Assembly: GCA_963930645.1 (NCBI GenBank)
Contig: OZ005648.1
Coordinates: forward strand, 149,928,035 to 149,992,034
Source of the DNA: Salticus scenicus
Taxonomy: Eukaryota; Arthropoda; Arachnida; Araneae; Salticidae
Direction: 5' to 3'
DNA: 64,000 nt
In this document: piece after piece, positions 32,141 through 44,939 of the stretch
How the letters are laid out: every line of letters starts with the position of its first letter
Numbering within the stretch: position 1 is the stretch's first letter
The notes under the pieces: model-generated
The model's input: the letters and a program-made list of their open reading frames with translations, nothing else
The model's database searches: none
What the model was told of the DNA's origin: nothing
Program-made: the position numbers and the translations under genes

Positions 32141-33217
32141 AGATGTCAGTCTACTTTTAAAATAACATTTAGGATAATGGAAGGAGCATCATTAACTATG
32201 AAAATTCTACTCTAAACACATTGTAAGTTATTCGAAATTTACGATTTCCTTAACATGCAAAATTGAACAAAATCTTACATACACATCTATTGTGAGGAAT
32301 ATTTTATTCGTAAATATGTCAGACCACTTTTGAAATATCATTTATGATACTGGCTTAAATATCATAGACTATTATTATTTAACTTTGAAAATTTCGTATG
32401 TTGTACGAAATTTGATATTTTCTTGACATGTTATAAAACAATATTTCACATAAACTTCCATTATGCAGCTCTTCGCATTGAGAATGTTATAGAACTGCAT
32501 GAAAAATAAAATTCAAAACTAACCCTAGTAAAACTTATCAGAAATAAGCATAAGGTAAAAGTTTTTAAATAAATGATAGATAGCCTACTGGGTGGGACAT
32601 TTCAGTTTGCGACCCTGTCAAATGATCCACAAAATTCATATATTTATCATGAATATAACATGCATTGTAGTAGAAATTTATTAGAACAATTATATGTTGG
32701 AGAAAAGAATGGAGTCCAATTATGCGAACTAATTTTTAAATTAAATTTTGTGAACTAGATTTTCATTCAGTAAGTGGTTCCCCATACGACGAATAGCATT
32801 TCTCAGACAGAAAACAAATGCTAAGTTTGCGACAATTATTAAAGATAAGAAAAACTTTTTAACATATTACATAGACAAAAGTTCATGCGAATAATGACTC
32901 AATGGATTTATTTCATTTTCATAGAAGATTTTATGTACTATTTTGACTAATTACCCATGTGCATAAGATAATGAAAGAAAAAAAAAAGAAATTGAATTCA
33001 TTTATAAAATTATATGTTTTTGTCAAGATTTAAATTTATGTCCAAAAATTGTACTTACCCGTGATTTATAAAATATCATAAACTTTATCTGAGATGCGCG
33101 TGAACAGTTCTGCTTGAAAGCTTTTGTCAAAAAATGAATAAATAATAAATAAAAAAAAGGAAAAATAGTGAATTTTAACTATTTTAAACTGTCTTCACTT
33201 TTCTCTTTGTTTAAGCA
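32141..33217. other. AT-rich non-coding DNA
   Basis: No gene. An open 61-codon stretch at 32573-32758 has no recognisable domain and I do not call it. Confidence 0.5.
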
Positions 33218-33280
33218 GGGGAGACTGTGGTGTAATGGACCACGGGGTACAATGGATGACTCCCTATAAATGTATTTATT

Positions 33281-33311
<31 letters not shown>

Positions 33312-34240
33312 ATATTATGGTTCATATTTTTGAACATAGATAGCAGTACTACAGTGATGAAAATTAGGCAGCAACTCCATGCGTACCTGACAATTTAGCT
33401 ATTTTATTCTAGAAAGCTGGTTTGTAGTAGCCAAAAGTAAATATACTCTGTTAAAGATTTTTTCTTTTCTAACGATTTTCTTGAAAATTATTATATAAGT
33501 GTATTTTAGATATCCTTTCTCATGTACAGGGCGATTAAAATTAAAGTTACGATTCCAAAACGCTATTTTTTTTAAACTATCCATCAGAGCAATTTGATAT
33601 TTTACCAGAGCAATCGTGAGGTAATGATTTTTTTTTTTTTTTTTTTGGCAAAAGAAAAGAAAAGTAGTTCCAAAATGAGCCGTTACTTATCCGTATTTTT
33701 TTTTTTTTTTTTTTTTTTTCATGAAGCTCTTATTTGTCTCTTTTCACTGTGTCTGTCATCGCTGTAAACACGTATTCTTGTCTTTTTGCTGAAAAAAACT
33801 GTAGTAAACACTTGAAGTCTATTGTTTCCAGCTATTCCATTGCCTTGCTAACAACATTCCTGTGTTTAATGAGTCCTTTTAGGCGTTTCCCCTGACATTA
33901 CCCTGACAGCGCCCTCTATGAAAACATGCTGGAACTATTTATTTTCTCCCCCAAACAAAATTTCATTGCTTCACGATTCCTCTGGTAAAATATCGAATCG
34001 CTCTGATGGATAGTTTTAAAATTATATCGTTTTTAAATCATAACTATAATTATAGTCACTCTGTAGTATAAAAGAGAGGTAAGGTCATCTATTGTTATAT
34101 TTAATGTGACTAAAATAATTTAGAAAATGATTTGTTATTATTATTATTATTTTTTTTTTTACATTTGCTGTCAGAGGTACACACAGTGTACTAAGAACCG
34201 GAGTGCAATGTACCCTGGTCCATTTACCCTAGTTCTCTGT
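33218..34240. mobile_element. 'GGACC' family DNA transposon remnant
   Basis: Left end GGGGAGACTGTGGTGTAATG then GACCACGGGGTACAATGG. The right end (34196-34240), read in reverse, is AGAGAACTAGGGTAAATGG then ACCAGGGTACATTG. The ends are thus imperfect inverted repeats of about 40 bp. There is no transposase. A separate TA-flanked MITE sits inside it. Related fragments occur at 2105, 37738 and 39305. Confidence 0.6.
33527..34063. mobile_element. 537-bp TA-flanked MITE, about 100-bp TIRs
   Basis: Starts CAGGGCGATTAAAATTAAAG after TA (33525-33526) and ends in the inverse CTATAATTATAGTCACTCTG before TA (34064-34065). Arms share AAACTATCCATCAGAGC and GATATTTTACCAGAG. The TA target and CAG start fit the Tc1/mariner superfamily. 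No coding capacity; poly-T runs at 33629 and 33699. Confidence 0.88.
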
Positions 34241-34489
34241 CATTATAAACTGATTTACGAAATCTACATTTTCGAAGTGTTAGATATAAATTATACATGA
34301 AAATTTCTTAGTTAATCTTAATTAAATCTATTATGCATTCGAAGAGGAATAAGAAAGCAATTTACATTGAGGTTTCTTCTTATTTATTTTTAATAAACAT
34401 TCAGTTACTTTTGTATTCTTATATTTTTACAAATATTGTACAGCTATAACGAACTAAATTTAAAAAAATCAATTAAAAAAATAGTATGA
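34241..34489. other. Short AT-rich spacer
   Basis: Nothing recognised. Confidence 0.5.
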
Positions 34490-37364
34490 TGTGGCCTCCA
34501 TATGACTTTCTTCTATATAATTTTACACAAAATTCATTCAATGCAAATTATTTATTAAATTATTGAATTATTTTCCATTATAAATGCAGACGAATTTTAT
34601 CTGACAGAATTATATCCATCACTAAATGCCGAAAGAAAGTCAACTTTTTGCAATTATGAAAAGTATTTTTTTGTTAAAAGATAAAAAAAAAATCGATAAC
34701 TTTGTTTTAAATTATCACAGATCTATATTTCAGCCATTCGTTCTAAAGGTATTGACGAGAACTTCCGAAAAATACCCATATTGAAAATTTACTGGGGGGG
34801 GGAGGGGGGTACAATCCCCCAGGGGAGAAACAATGTCCATATATGCACAATTTTTTTTCCTAGTTAACTACTACTATTATCAATAATTCATATTAATTTT
34901 ACAATCACACGATTAAAATAACTCTCATTAGGTACAGTCGGGAAAAAAAAAAAAAAGCGCAGCACTTGATGGTATTCCGTTATTAATTGACGCAGAAAAA
35001 TTTAATAGACACCATTTAACACGCAATTAAATGCACTTTCTGAAAATGTCATCGAATTTTCAAATAGGGGTCATCTACATATTAAAATGAGCGCCAACTT
35101 TGATTTTTTTCAATAACAACACCAAATTTTGACTTCATATTCGAATTTCTGAGAGTCTGGCAGTGCGGAAAAGTATACTGTTTGTATACTTTATCTTTAG
35201 TATTTATAGAGTTATGATAAAAAATGTGTTAGGGGACTATCTCTAAATGTAGAAAAATACCTACCGGAAATAGACAAAATTATACTTTTTCACACCGGAA
35301 ATATTTCAAGAAAAAAAGAGTTGTAAAAAGAAATAAAAATATTAACAACTTTGCAGTACCTTAATTATCATGAATTCAGTTTTTTGGAAATGTATATACT
35401 TCAGTACTTTTTTAGATAATTTTAGGTATATTTAAATGCAGTACACTTACGATTGGTCAGACAATACACTTTATAAAAGTGCAGTATTTTCCAATTAAAA
35501 AGTATCTATCATGGATATACTGATCACCAATAAAGCTTAAATTTTCTTTCGTACGTGTAACATAATATACAAACTGAAATAATATAACTATGTATATATA
35601 TATATACAACAACGCATAAACTAAATCTTTTCGGATAAATTATTGTAAGGTTTCATAAAGTAAATATTAAACAATTTTAATAGCACTTACCAGTTTTGGG
35701 TCAGTTGAACTCTTTGGAACTGTACGATTTGTTTTATAATTTCTATGAAAATATAATTTCTTAATTAACGCTTCCGCGACTGCTGACGTATATTCACATT
35801 ATTCGAAAATCTGTAACTATGCCAGTGGGCGTTTCTTTCGTAATTTGTGTGTTACTTATTTCTTAAGTATGTACCCAGTGTTCATATTTTTGCAATAAAA
35901 TATACTATGGATAGAAATATATTAATTAGAAAGAATATATTTATAATGTATATCTATCTGTACTATAATTGTGGTACAGAAAATTTGTTCTGAAATATTT
36001 TATTTTGAGAGTATTTCGAACAGTAAACCCCGCCTATTCAGTTATTTTTTTTCTTATAGTGTTCGTTTAAAGGATTCAAAATTTATCAGCAGTAATCGAT
36101 GAAGTAAATACCACTTGTGTATATTTTTGTCAACGTAAAATAAGGGGTTTACACGAATACTCAAAGTCACACTCACTTTTCGTTTCTGTATTGTTTTGTT
36201 TTGAAGAACGATAAAAGGCGAGGCTTTAGAAAACAGGAATTCTTGATACTAACACTAATGTCTAAAAATCAACATTTTTGTTTCATTTCTTTGCATTTGA
36301 TATTATTGTTATATAATTTGACCCGTAAATAAAAAATAAAAATATTTTGTTCAATTTTCTCCGTTATTTTTTAAGATTTGCTTCGTTATCTCATTCAAAA
36401 TTTTTTAAGAGACTGCCCCCTAAACCACTCCAAAAGAAAGATTTATTTATATCTCGAAAACTAATGACTGGAATGAGCTGCAAATTTGCACACCCATATT
36501 TTTCAGCATAAGGATTCATTTTATGTAAAAATTAATATAGGTCATAATTCAAAATTTTTATGAATATGAATTTATTAATATTTTTCAGAATTAAAAATAT
36601 TTTTCAGAATCAAAAGTAATGATGGATTATGTTTGGGTTTCTTTACTGTATCTCGTAAAAAAAAAATTATATCGATCAAGTTATTTTTTGTGAAGATATT
36701 AATAAAAGTTTGAAATATGAATTTAACATTAGCACCTTCAAACTTTGAACGCTTATAACTCTATGAAAAAATAAGTAAAATATACAACCAATATACTTTT
36801 TCGCATTGTCGCGATCCCAGGAATTCAAATATAAAATAAAAATGGGGCATTACCACTGAAAAAATCAAAGTTGGTGCGCGTTTTAATATGTAGACGACCC
36901 CCAATTCAAAATTTCCGTTCATTTTCTGAATCTACTCTCAATTCCCCGTCGAATGTTACCTATTACACTTTTGTGCATTGATTAGCAACGGAGGTACATC
37001 GAGTGCTGCGTTTTTTTTTTTCCCCGACTGTACATTTATACGAAATTTTGTCCTATACTGCCATGTTAAAAATTTAGAAAAATGCGATCACAGCGCCACC
37101 TGTTGAGACATTGTTCCACGAATCTAATAAGCACCAGTTTACGCCGGGGTCCAACTAAATACAAAGTTCGGTTAAATTTCGTTCATTGGCTCGTGAGATA
37201 CAGCGTCCACAATATTTGTGATACACACACACGCACAGACAGATATTTTCTAAAAACAGACAAATCGTGTTAAGGACATCCCAAAACATGTAATTGCATC
37301 GAAAACTGGAGTTCGAAAATTTTCACGAATCCAATACTTTCTCTATATACATATAGAAGAAAGT
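34490..37364 (+). mobile_element. CTTTC element, copy B (split by a mariner-type element)
   Basis: Left end TAGTATGATGTGGCC and ACTTTCTTCTATAT (34505-34518). Right end ATATAGAAGAAAGT (37351-37364). Apart from the insertion at 34935-37030 it is a single-body copy, with GATACAGCGTCCAC at 37198 and CCTTGTTGAG-like blocks in the same order as copy A. Confidence 0.78.
34935..37030. mobile_element. Mariner-type element with long inverted ends
   Basis: Begins CAGTCGGG, A-run, GCGCAGCACTTGATGG after TA (34933-34934). It ends in the inverse, through CGAGTGCTGCG, T-run and CCCCGACTG, before TA (37031-37032). Inverted similarity continues inward well past GGGGTCATCTACATATTAAAA (34-35 kb) and its counterpart near 36890. 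The right 730 bp also matches 49146-49875 in reverse, where a decayed Tc1/mariner transposase follows. Here no transposase is recognisable, so it is a non-autonomous relative. It inserted into CTTTC copy B. Confidence 0.85.
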
Positions 37365-37737
37365 AGCAAAAATACAAATAAATTTCACGAAAAAGACGGT
37401 TTTACATTTTGTTGGTTTAAAGACAGAAATATAAGATAAAGAATCTGTTTTTGTAAGATTTTGCCACGAAAGCCTAATCAAGATTTCTACATTTTTTTTC
37501 TGAGAGTGTTGATACATCTACAAGCTATTGAAATGATGAGTCTTCTAGATCCTACAACTTCACAAGAAAACAGCAAACTTTCAGTGACACAAATATCGTC
37601 TGGTGTATCATTTTCTAATTTTAATGTTTAATAATACACATTATTTGTATGAATCGAAGACATACATAAATGAATATAATATGCTCTACATTATATACGA
37701 TTAATTAACACACTACATTAGTATAATTTTAAATTTG
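37365..37737. other. AT-rich spacer
   Basis: Nothing recognised. A short CACAAGAAAACAGCAAACTTTC block at 37560 resembles 494-513. Confidence 0.45.
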
Positions 37738-37806
37738 ACCTGTGGTCCATAGCACTCCGTGTCATGGACCATTGTCCCCGAGGTCGGGGAACGATGGTTC
37801 ATTTTT

Positions 37807-38998
37807 ACTTTCTTCTATATGTAATATAGAAAAAGTATTGGATTCGCGAAAATTTTCGACCTCCGTTTTTTGACGGATCTACACGTTTTGGGATGTCCTG
37901 AACACGAATTGAAAGTTTTTAGAAAATGTCTGTCTGTCTGTCTGTCTGTCTGTATCATTTTTTTGTGGACGCTGTATCTCACGAACCGATGAATGAAATT
38001 TAACCAAACTTGGTATTTAGTTGCACCCTGACATGAACTGGTGCTGATTAGATTTGGGGATCAATAGCTCAACAGGTGGCGCTGTGATCGCATTTTATGC
38101 AAATTTTTAACATGGCAGCATAGGACAAAATTCCGTATAAATGGGCATAATGAGAGTTATTTTAAACTTGTGATTGTAAAACTAATATGAATTATTGATA
38201 ATAGTAGTAGTTAACTAGGAAAAAAATTTGGTGCATGTGGGGGCATCGGTTCCTCCCCCCTTGGGGGGAAGTAGTCCCCCGCGGAAGTAAATTTTCAAGA
38301 TGGGTATCTTTCGAAAGGTCTCGTTGATAATAGTAATAGTTAACTGGGAAAAAAGTTTTGTGCATGTGGGGCCATCGGTTTCCCCCCACCGGGGGGGGGG
38401 CAAAGTTTCGAGATGGGTATCTTTCGAAAGGTCTCGTCAATTTTTTTTTTTTTTTTTTAAACGAAATTTTACCAAACTTGGTATTTAGTTGGTTCCCGAC
38501 ATAAACTGGTGCTGATTATATATGGGGATCAATAGCTCAACAGTTGGCGCTGTGATAGCATTTTATCTAAATTTTTAACATGGCAGTATAGGACAAAAAT
38601 TCCTATAAATATGCATAATAAGAGTTATATTACACTTGGGATTGTAAAATTAATATGAATTATTGACAATAGTAGTACGTAACTAGGAAAAAAATTTTGT
38701 GCATGGGGGGGGCATCGCTTCCCCCCTGGGGGGGAAGTACTCCTCCCCCGGGGGGGGGTGTAAATTTTGAAGATGAGTATCATTCGAAAGATCTCGTCAA
38801 TACCTTTAAAACGAATGGTTGAACTATAAATCTGTGATAATTTAAAACAAAGTTATCGATTTTTTTTTTTTACTTTTAACAAAAAAAAAAAAAAAGTGGA
38901 AAAAAATTTAGAAAAAAATTCGTATTTTTTTTGTTACTGATTGAATATGTATAGGAAAATATAGAAGAAAGTCTTGTGGTGGCCACAACATACTAGTT
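37807..38998 (-). mobile_element. CTTTC element, copy D (full length, double body)
   Basis: Reverse-oriented counterpart of copy A. ACTTTCTTCTATAT at 37807-37820 and ATATAGAAGAAAGT at 38959-38972 mark the ends, followed by CTTGTGGTGGCCACAACA. It holds a (TGTC)n run at 37926-37957, two bodies separated by a poly-T (38441-38458), and C/G-run palindromes near 38254, 38383 and 38705. The double-body order is the same as in copy A, so it is a property of the family rather than a local accident. Confidence 0.8.
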
Positions 38999-39146
38999 TC
39001 ACTTGCTATTAAAAAATAAATTAAAAAATTATTAAAAAAATTGGAAAAAAATTTAGAAAAAAATTCGTATTTTTTTTGTTACTGATTGAATATGTATAGG
39101 AAAATATAGAAGAAAGTCTTGTGGTGGCCACAACATACTAGTTTCA
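38890..39146. repeat. 145-bp tandem duplication of the CTTTC left end
   Basis: TTACTGATTGAATATGTATA, GGAAAATATAGAAGAAAGTC and TTGTGGTGGCCACAACATAC occur at 38934-38993 and again at 39079-39138. Confidence 0.9.
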
Positions 39147-39346
39147 GTTGCTATTAAAAAATTTATATTAAAAAAATAAATATAATTTATGCTTTTGACT
39201 GAGTGCAACATAAGACCCAATACATACGTAATATGCACACATATTTTCAATAGCGAGAAATCATTACTTTAAAAACACTTAAAGTAAACACTTAAAAGGA
39301 GTAAACACTTAAAATTTCCAAAATTGGTCCATTGTGTCCCAGTCTC

Positions 39347-39851
39347 TCCTACGTAATAAATATTCCATTTCAGCAGTAATGTTCGTATAATCAAAAGGTA
39401 ATTTGCTTCTATAATTGGAATAACAAATAGATTTGAATACTCAGATAGGTTTCGAATAATAAATAGAAGGAGGTATAATTTCATTGATAAAATAGAGGAA
39501 ATATCTGAAAATTTGGGATTTTGAATTTTAACATTTTTTTTTTTTTTTTTTTTTTTTTTCGATCTGGATATTTTCAAATTTAATCTCTCTAATATATTTT
39601 TGAAAGCTTCATGTTAGTGATGAACACTTTTGAACTTAAGTTGAATGTGTATTTATATACAGTTTAATTTAAAACTTAGTTTTATAAGTTAATGAGACAA
39701 GCATGTAAAACATTTTTCATCTTATAGTTACAAAATTGAAGTATATATTATAAGTGCTAGTTTTCTATCAATTTCCATACCTTTTATTTTGTTATTAATA
39801 GGAATACTACTTAAAATAAATTATTTTTATTATTATTATTATTATTAATAA

Positions 39852-39882
<31 letters not shown>

Positions 39883-42355
39883 CAGTAGTTTTAGAAACTC
39901 ATCAAGTTAAAGTAATATCATTATACACTTCGAAGTTATATCGATTTTTCATATATTATATTTCAAAAACATGCATTATATCACTAATTATTTCATTCTA
40001 AATAAAAGTTTGTAATGAAAATACAAAATCAATACTTAATAAAGTTAAGAAATTCAAAAAGGATAACAAATTTCATATATCATTATTTCTTAAAAACCAA
40101 TATTCAACTTCTTACAGTTAAGTAATTAAATTAATTACTATTTCAGTGAAGTACTAAACTCAAAATAACTGCAATGAAAGTAACACAATTTCTGAAGAAG
40201 GAGTATATTAGATGAACAAAGTGTTTTACAATAGTTTCTAATCTACTCATATAAATAACTTCAATTAATTGCAAATGCTTTGTAGCGCAAAAAGCTAAGA
40301 AAATTGCCTTGGATGCAAACAAAGGAAAAACGAAATCTGTTATTGAAAACTCATTTTTCATTATAAGTAAACTGACAGTGTTATGCTTTGAAGAGCATAG
40401 AATGCCTTAAATAGAGAAAAAAAATCTTAAAACATGAAAGCTGTGTTTAAGAAGATATATGAAGCATAAGTAAAATGAATTTTAAAAAATTGTTTACTGC
40501 ACACTATTTTTTTTCCAAAGCACAAAATATAATAAGAAAAAAAAAATAATTGGAGTAATTTATTATAATCACGTACAGGAAAAATGACAGATTTTTTTAA
40601 CAATGTTTTACAAAAAAAAAAAAAAGTATATATCGTAAAAATTTATTTTTTATGCGTGTTTATGCTGCTTTTTTTCTGTTTTTTTTTTTTTTTTTAATTT
40701 TTTTTTTAATTTTTTTTTTTTTCGCGGCAAAAGAAGGCAGATAATTTATACGTCGCCATCAAGAATTATTTTTTTTTTAAATCAGAAATATAATCTTCTA
40801 ACTAGTAAAAATTAGATAATTTAATACCTTCAGAATATCATTTTTTTTTCAAGATATTTACTTTTCATTAAGTTATATTCTTTTATATGCTGATAATTTA
40901 ATAAAGTAAAGCATTTTAGTAAATGCTTTTATATAATTCTATAAATTCTATAAATTTAAATGTGCCATATAGTAAAATATAATACTGGATACAATATGTC
41001 TTAGTTTATATATGTACATATATATATATGTATATGTACATATATTATTTAAGAACTCTAAGGACAGCGATTTGTGTACAAGCGTCATCTAAAAATTTAA
41101 GCCGCTTATTTACAGTAACTTTACTAAAAAACGCTTATTTATTTGTATATGTTTCTGAATATTTAATGTCATTGTATTATATATTTGTAATTATTATCCT
41201 CTTAATTAAATTTAAACTATTTTTTCTGCTCAATGGATGCATTTTTATAGTACAGTGAAAGCTGTGATGTTTTTTCATTTTCTAAATATCTTATAATTTT
41301 TAATCTACATTCAAAGCACATATTATAAACATTTTAAATGTATGGACATGTTTAAAAAAATAAATGACTCCATTATTATTCCATAGTACCTTATTCAAGT
41401 TTCAATTGAACGTTTAAACATAAATAATTTCCATTTAAACAAAACATATCGTTAGAATGTGCATGTTTATAATATCACGTGTATGTGTCTATACTAATGT
41501 ACTTATAATTAACCAAAACAACAACAAAAAATCTTTTTACATTTAAACTACATATCAACTGATCATATACACACCAGGTATAAAAGAATGGACCATTAAG
41601 GGTCGAATTTTTACAACAATTTCAGACTAATAAAGTGGTCTTGAAATTTGAAAATTAATATATAGATGATACATAATATATATAGTGTGATTAAACAAAC
41701 AAACAAACAAACAAAAAAGAAATACATGAAAGTTAACTGGAAAAAAACCGTTCTTAAGTCGCGGATTTTATACAGGAAATCTAGACTTTTTTTTTTATAG
41801 GCAGCAATGCATTGTCTCTGGAAGACGATAAAGATGTTTGTAAAAATCTATTTGAAAATCTTCCTTCATCCTTTTACGAGAATTCAATAGAAAATTAAAA
41901 ATAAAGTTCCCCAATAGTAAAAACAGGTAAAATACAAAAAATATTAAGCGGATGCAAGTTTTAGAATTAAAAAAAAAGTATTAAAAAATTCACTTAAAAT
42001 GTTATTTATGTCATATCAATAACGAGGCTTAAATTATTAATAACTTATATACAAGAAAAAAATCTTTAACATTAAAGGTAGCATTGGCTATCTTTCAAAT
42101 ATGTAAATAAATACAAAAATGAGTTATAATTTAAAACCTGGCTTTATCTTTCAACTAAGTAATTACATTAATAATAATTTTTCCACGTTACGCTTAAGGG
42201 TAGGTTGATATTTTTTTCCTAATCAAATGTTCGCCATTTAAAAACAAAATGAAGGATCAAATCGATTTTTATACTTTGTTTATGCTTTGATACTTTTATC
42301 TCAATCAGTACATGATAAGTTAAGGCAGTTCCAGCCATAAATATGCTACTATGTA
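39347..42355. other. AT-rich non-coding DNA
   Basis: No gene. Long T runs at 39533-39559 and 40679-40720, poly-A at 39857-39882 and 40612-40625, ATT repeats at 39830. Short open frames here are low-complexity. Confidence 0.55.
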
Positions 42356-42359
42356 ATAT

Positions 42360-43060
42360 TGATTTTTTTAAATGCCGCCATTTGTAAAAAAGATAACTTA
42401 TTTAGTTGGTCAACGTTTTCATTTAAGGTATTTCTACGATAAGTTCACTGTCCAAACTTGGTTCGAATCAATTTATTATTTCGAAAGTATTCCTGGTGAC
42501 AAATTTTCAAAAAGCTGGTTCATGATAAATGTCTTCCATTTTAAAAGAAGATTACTCACCAAATTGATAAATAAAATTGGTAAAGAAATGGATATGGACT
42601 ATACATGCATCGAAATTTCAGCAATACCGGCCTTAGACAATTTTTTTTTACTATACGAGTTTAAAATTTTCACGTCACCGTTATTTAGATACAAAATAGT
42701 GTATGAAGCTGTCGAGAAAACTCATTAGAGATGTGTCTAAGATATGTCTTCTGTCCAACTTTGGTTTGGATAGATTCAGTATTTCGAAAGTTATCATGAT
42801 GACAACTTTTAAAGCGGCTGCCATTCTGAAAGTTATCATATTGATAAACTTTCAAGCGGCAACCTAATTTTAAGTAGTTGTCACCTAGAAACAAAATGGG
42901 AAATCCTATTCGACAAAAAAATTAACCAAATATTTCCAAGATGAGTTCTTTGTCCAATTTTGGTTCAAATTAATTTAATGTTTCAAAAGTTATAGTGATA
43001 GAAATTTTCAAGTGACGGCATTTTAAAACAAGGTAGCGGGACAAACTGATAATTAAATAT
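42360..43060. repeat. Degenerate tandem repeat, unit 200-300 bp
   Basis: GTCCAAACTTGGTTCGAAT, GTCCAACTTTGGTTTGGAT and GTCCAATTTTGGTTCAAAT occur at about 42451, 42755 and 42953. Each is followed by a TTTCGAAAGT-like block and GACAA(A/C)TTTTCAA, then a GGCTGCCATT/GACGGCATTTT block. Such text is typical of arthropod non-autonomous elements. An open 118-codon stretch at 42372-42728 has no domain and is not called. Confidence 0.65.
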
Positions 43061-43327
43061 TGTTACGATCTTGATATGGACACATTCAGAAACGAATTTT
43101 GAAACAGAATTAGTTATGCTTTGTACTGGCAGCTGACGCAAATTATGGGAAATAGAAGCAACCGGCAACGACCAGACGCTGGTGAAACAAAACTGAAAGT
43201 GGAGGGAGAGAGAGAAAGATTAGGGAAAGAAAATGAGAGAAACAAAACCAAACTAAAAGGGGGAGGGGGAGAGTGGAAAAAAGTAGGAAAAAAATGTGAG
43301 AAACAAACTTTTGAACTTTAATGATAC

Positions 43328-43447
43328 GGAAGCCTCTAATGTGCAGATTACCCAGTTAAAGTGCGGAAAACTCTTGATTCCGTTCTCTTACGGATCACCC
43401 TAGTTGATCTGCAGATTAGCTAGGTAATCTGCACATTTACGGCTTTC
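43328..43447. mobile_element. 120-bp hairpin MITE
   Basis: GGAAGCCTCTAATGTGCAGA at 43328 is matched in reverse by TCTGCACATTTACGGCTTTC ending at 43447. The core TAATCTGCA recurs in the loop. Flanking ACTTTAA and GCTTTAA may be a target duplication. Confidence 0.6.
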
Positions 43448-44026
43448 GAGCTTTAACGGTAACACATGCATTAAAACAACAGCATATCTTGTCTTGAAGG
43501 CCTTTTTTATTATCTGTGAGAGTTTTAAATTTTCTGGATGTCGCCTATCTAAAAGTTCAAACTCTGAAAGTTAGAAATGTGTTCTGAACTTTTTTCTATT
43601 TCAAATTTTCATTCTGAACTCATTTCAAATTAACATTTGGAAAAAATAAGGTGAATAGCTCCTCAGGGAACTTATATATATATATATATATATATAGATA
43701 TAATAAGATAGGTGTGTACATACATAGATAGATAAGCTAAGCAATAGCAATGCGTCCATTTCTAAAGAAATCAACCTAATAAAAAATAACTGCACACTAG
43801 AATTTTTTGCATGTATAAAACTTAATGGAAATTCAGCAATTTATATGTACAATATGAAAAAAAAATGTACTTCGAATGTACTTCAATTACAGTGCATTAA
43901 AAATGTTTTATAGTGTATTTTTTGAATAAAGTTTAAAATAAATGTTATCTGCATCAATAGCAACGAAATAATATAGGGTGTTGGGTACACCCCAACCTCC
44001 CAATGTACCAGTGGTGCATAGAGCTC

Positions 44027-44061
<35 letters not shown>

Positions 44062-44214
44062 TATTTATTATTAAATTTATATATTTATTTTCTGAGATTG
44101 ATTTGTATATACTTAAAAGAAAATGTATATTAAATAAAACACAACCGAATATCGTGAAAAATAGCAGTTAGATACAGCGATAGTACGCTATAAAATATTT
44201 TCCTGGAAAAAAAG
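43448..44214. other. AT-rich spacer with TA tracts
   Basis: (TA)n at 43674-43696 and 44032-44055. No gene. Confidence 0.5.
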
Positions 44215-44463
44215 GGCCACAAGCGGCCGAGCTGTTCTGCACTAAATTCTGGTAGACGTGGTGTGCAGAGTTCGATTCCAGTTCACGGGCCTAGTCCTTC
44301 GGAGTTTTCCGTTGTTTTATCCGAAATTTGTATATATACTGGCTAGGTTTCCGTAGAAAGAGCCCCACAGAGGATACTTCCTCTCAGGCCTAGTACCATT
44401 GTGCAATCAATCAGCCTTAATTCAAACGACCATCCACCCAAACTGGTAAAAAAAAAAAAAAAA
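44215..44463 (+). mobile_element. tRNA-derived SINE
   Basis: A-box-like AGCGGCCGAGCTG (44222) and B-box-like GAGTTCGATTCC (44268-44279), then a body with GGAGTTTTCCGTTGTTTTAT and GAGCCCCACAGAGGATACTT, closing in poly-A (44448-44463). It resembles class II (Leu/Ser-like) tRNA heads. Not a functional tRNA. Confidence 0.72.
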
Positions 44464-44565
44464 GGCTTCATGTAGCTCATGATGTCATAAAGTGAGATTG
44501 AAAGGAACTATATGAAAGCAACTCTTGTATATGCCTTTACAGTTTTTTTTTTTTTTTTCCATAAA

Positions 44566-44603
<38 letters not shown>

Positions 44604-44714
44604 CTTTTTATTCTAGTAGGAATTAAAAAGTTTCACCAATAGATGAAGAGTTAATTCTGTATAAATCACATTAGACATTTGTCTGTAAATTGCTCAGCTG
44701 TTAGTATTCAGTTC
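44464..44714. other. Spacer with long poly-A/T
   Basis: Poly-T at 44544-44558 and a 30-bp poly-A at 44571-44600. Nothing else. Confidence 0.5.
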
Positions 44715-44928
44715 CAGGCCGATTCCCTGCACTGTGGTCCTGGACCTGCGGTCGGATGTCCTCCGTGGGGGGTGTCTTTCTAAAGGTGCCTTAGTTCGTA
44801 TTTGTGTGAGTTTCGGAGAAAACTATGGAAATCGCCGAACGTCTTCTTCGACAAGTGCGCCCTGGTATCGAACCAGGCACTTCCTGCCTTCCAGCTTTAA
44901 ATGCAGAATCGCTCGGCCACTGGTGGGG
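44715..44928 (-). mobile_element. tRNA-derived SINE, minus strand
   Basis: On the minus strand the head reads CCAGTGGCCGAGCGATTCTG (A box) and CCTGGTTCGATACCAGG (B box, 44861-44877). Body with GGAGGACATCCGACCGCAGG. Also Leu/Ser-like, but its body differs from the SINE at 44215. Confidence 0.75.
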
Positions 44929-44939
44929 CTCTAAATTTC

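Larger units (their letters stand above)
37738..39346. mobile_element. 'GGACC' family fragment hosting CTTTC copy D
   Basis: GTGGTCCATAGCACTCCGTG, CATGGACCATTGTCCCCGAG at 37741-37785, and ATTGGTCCATTGTGTCCCAG then TCTCTCC at 39314-39341, match the ends of the family at 33218 in reverse. CTTTC copy D lies between them, so it probably inserted into this element. Confidence 0.5.

Noticed and set aside
42372..42728. 118-codon open frame as a small gene
   Set aside because: It lies in a degenerate tandem repeat whose neighbouring units are not open, and no domain is recognisable.
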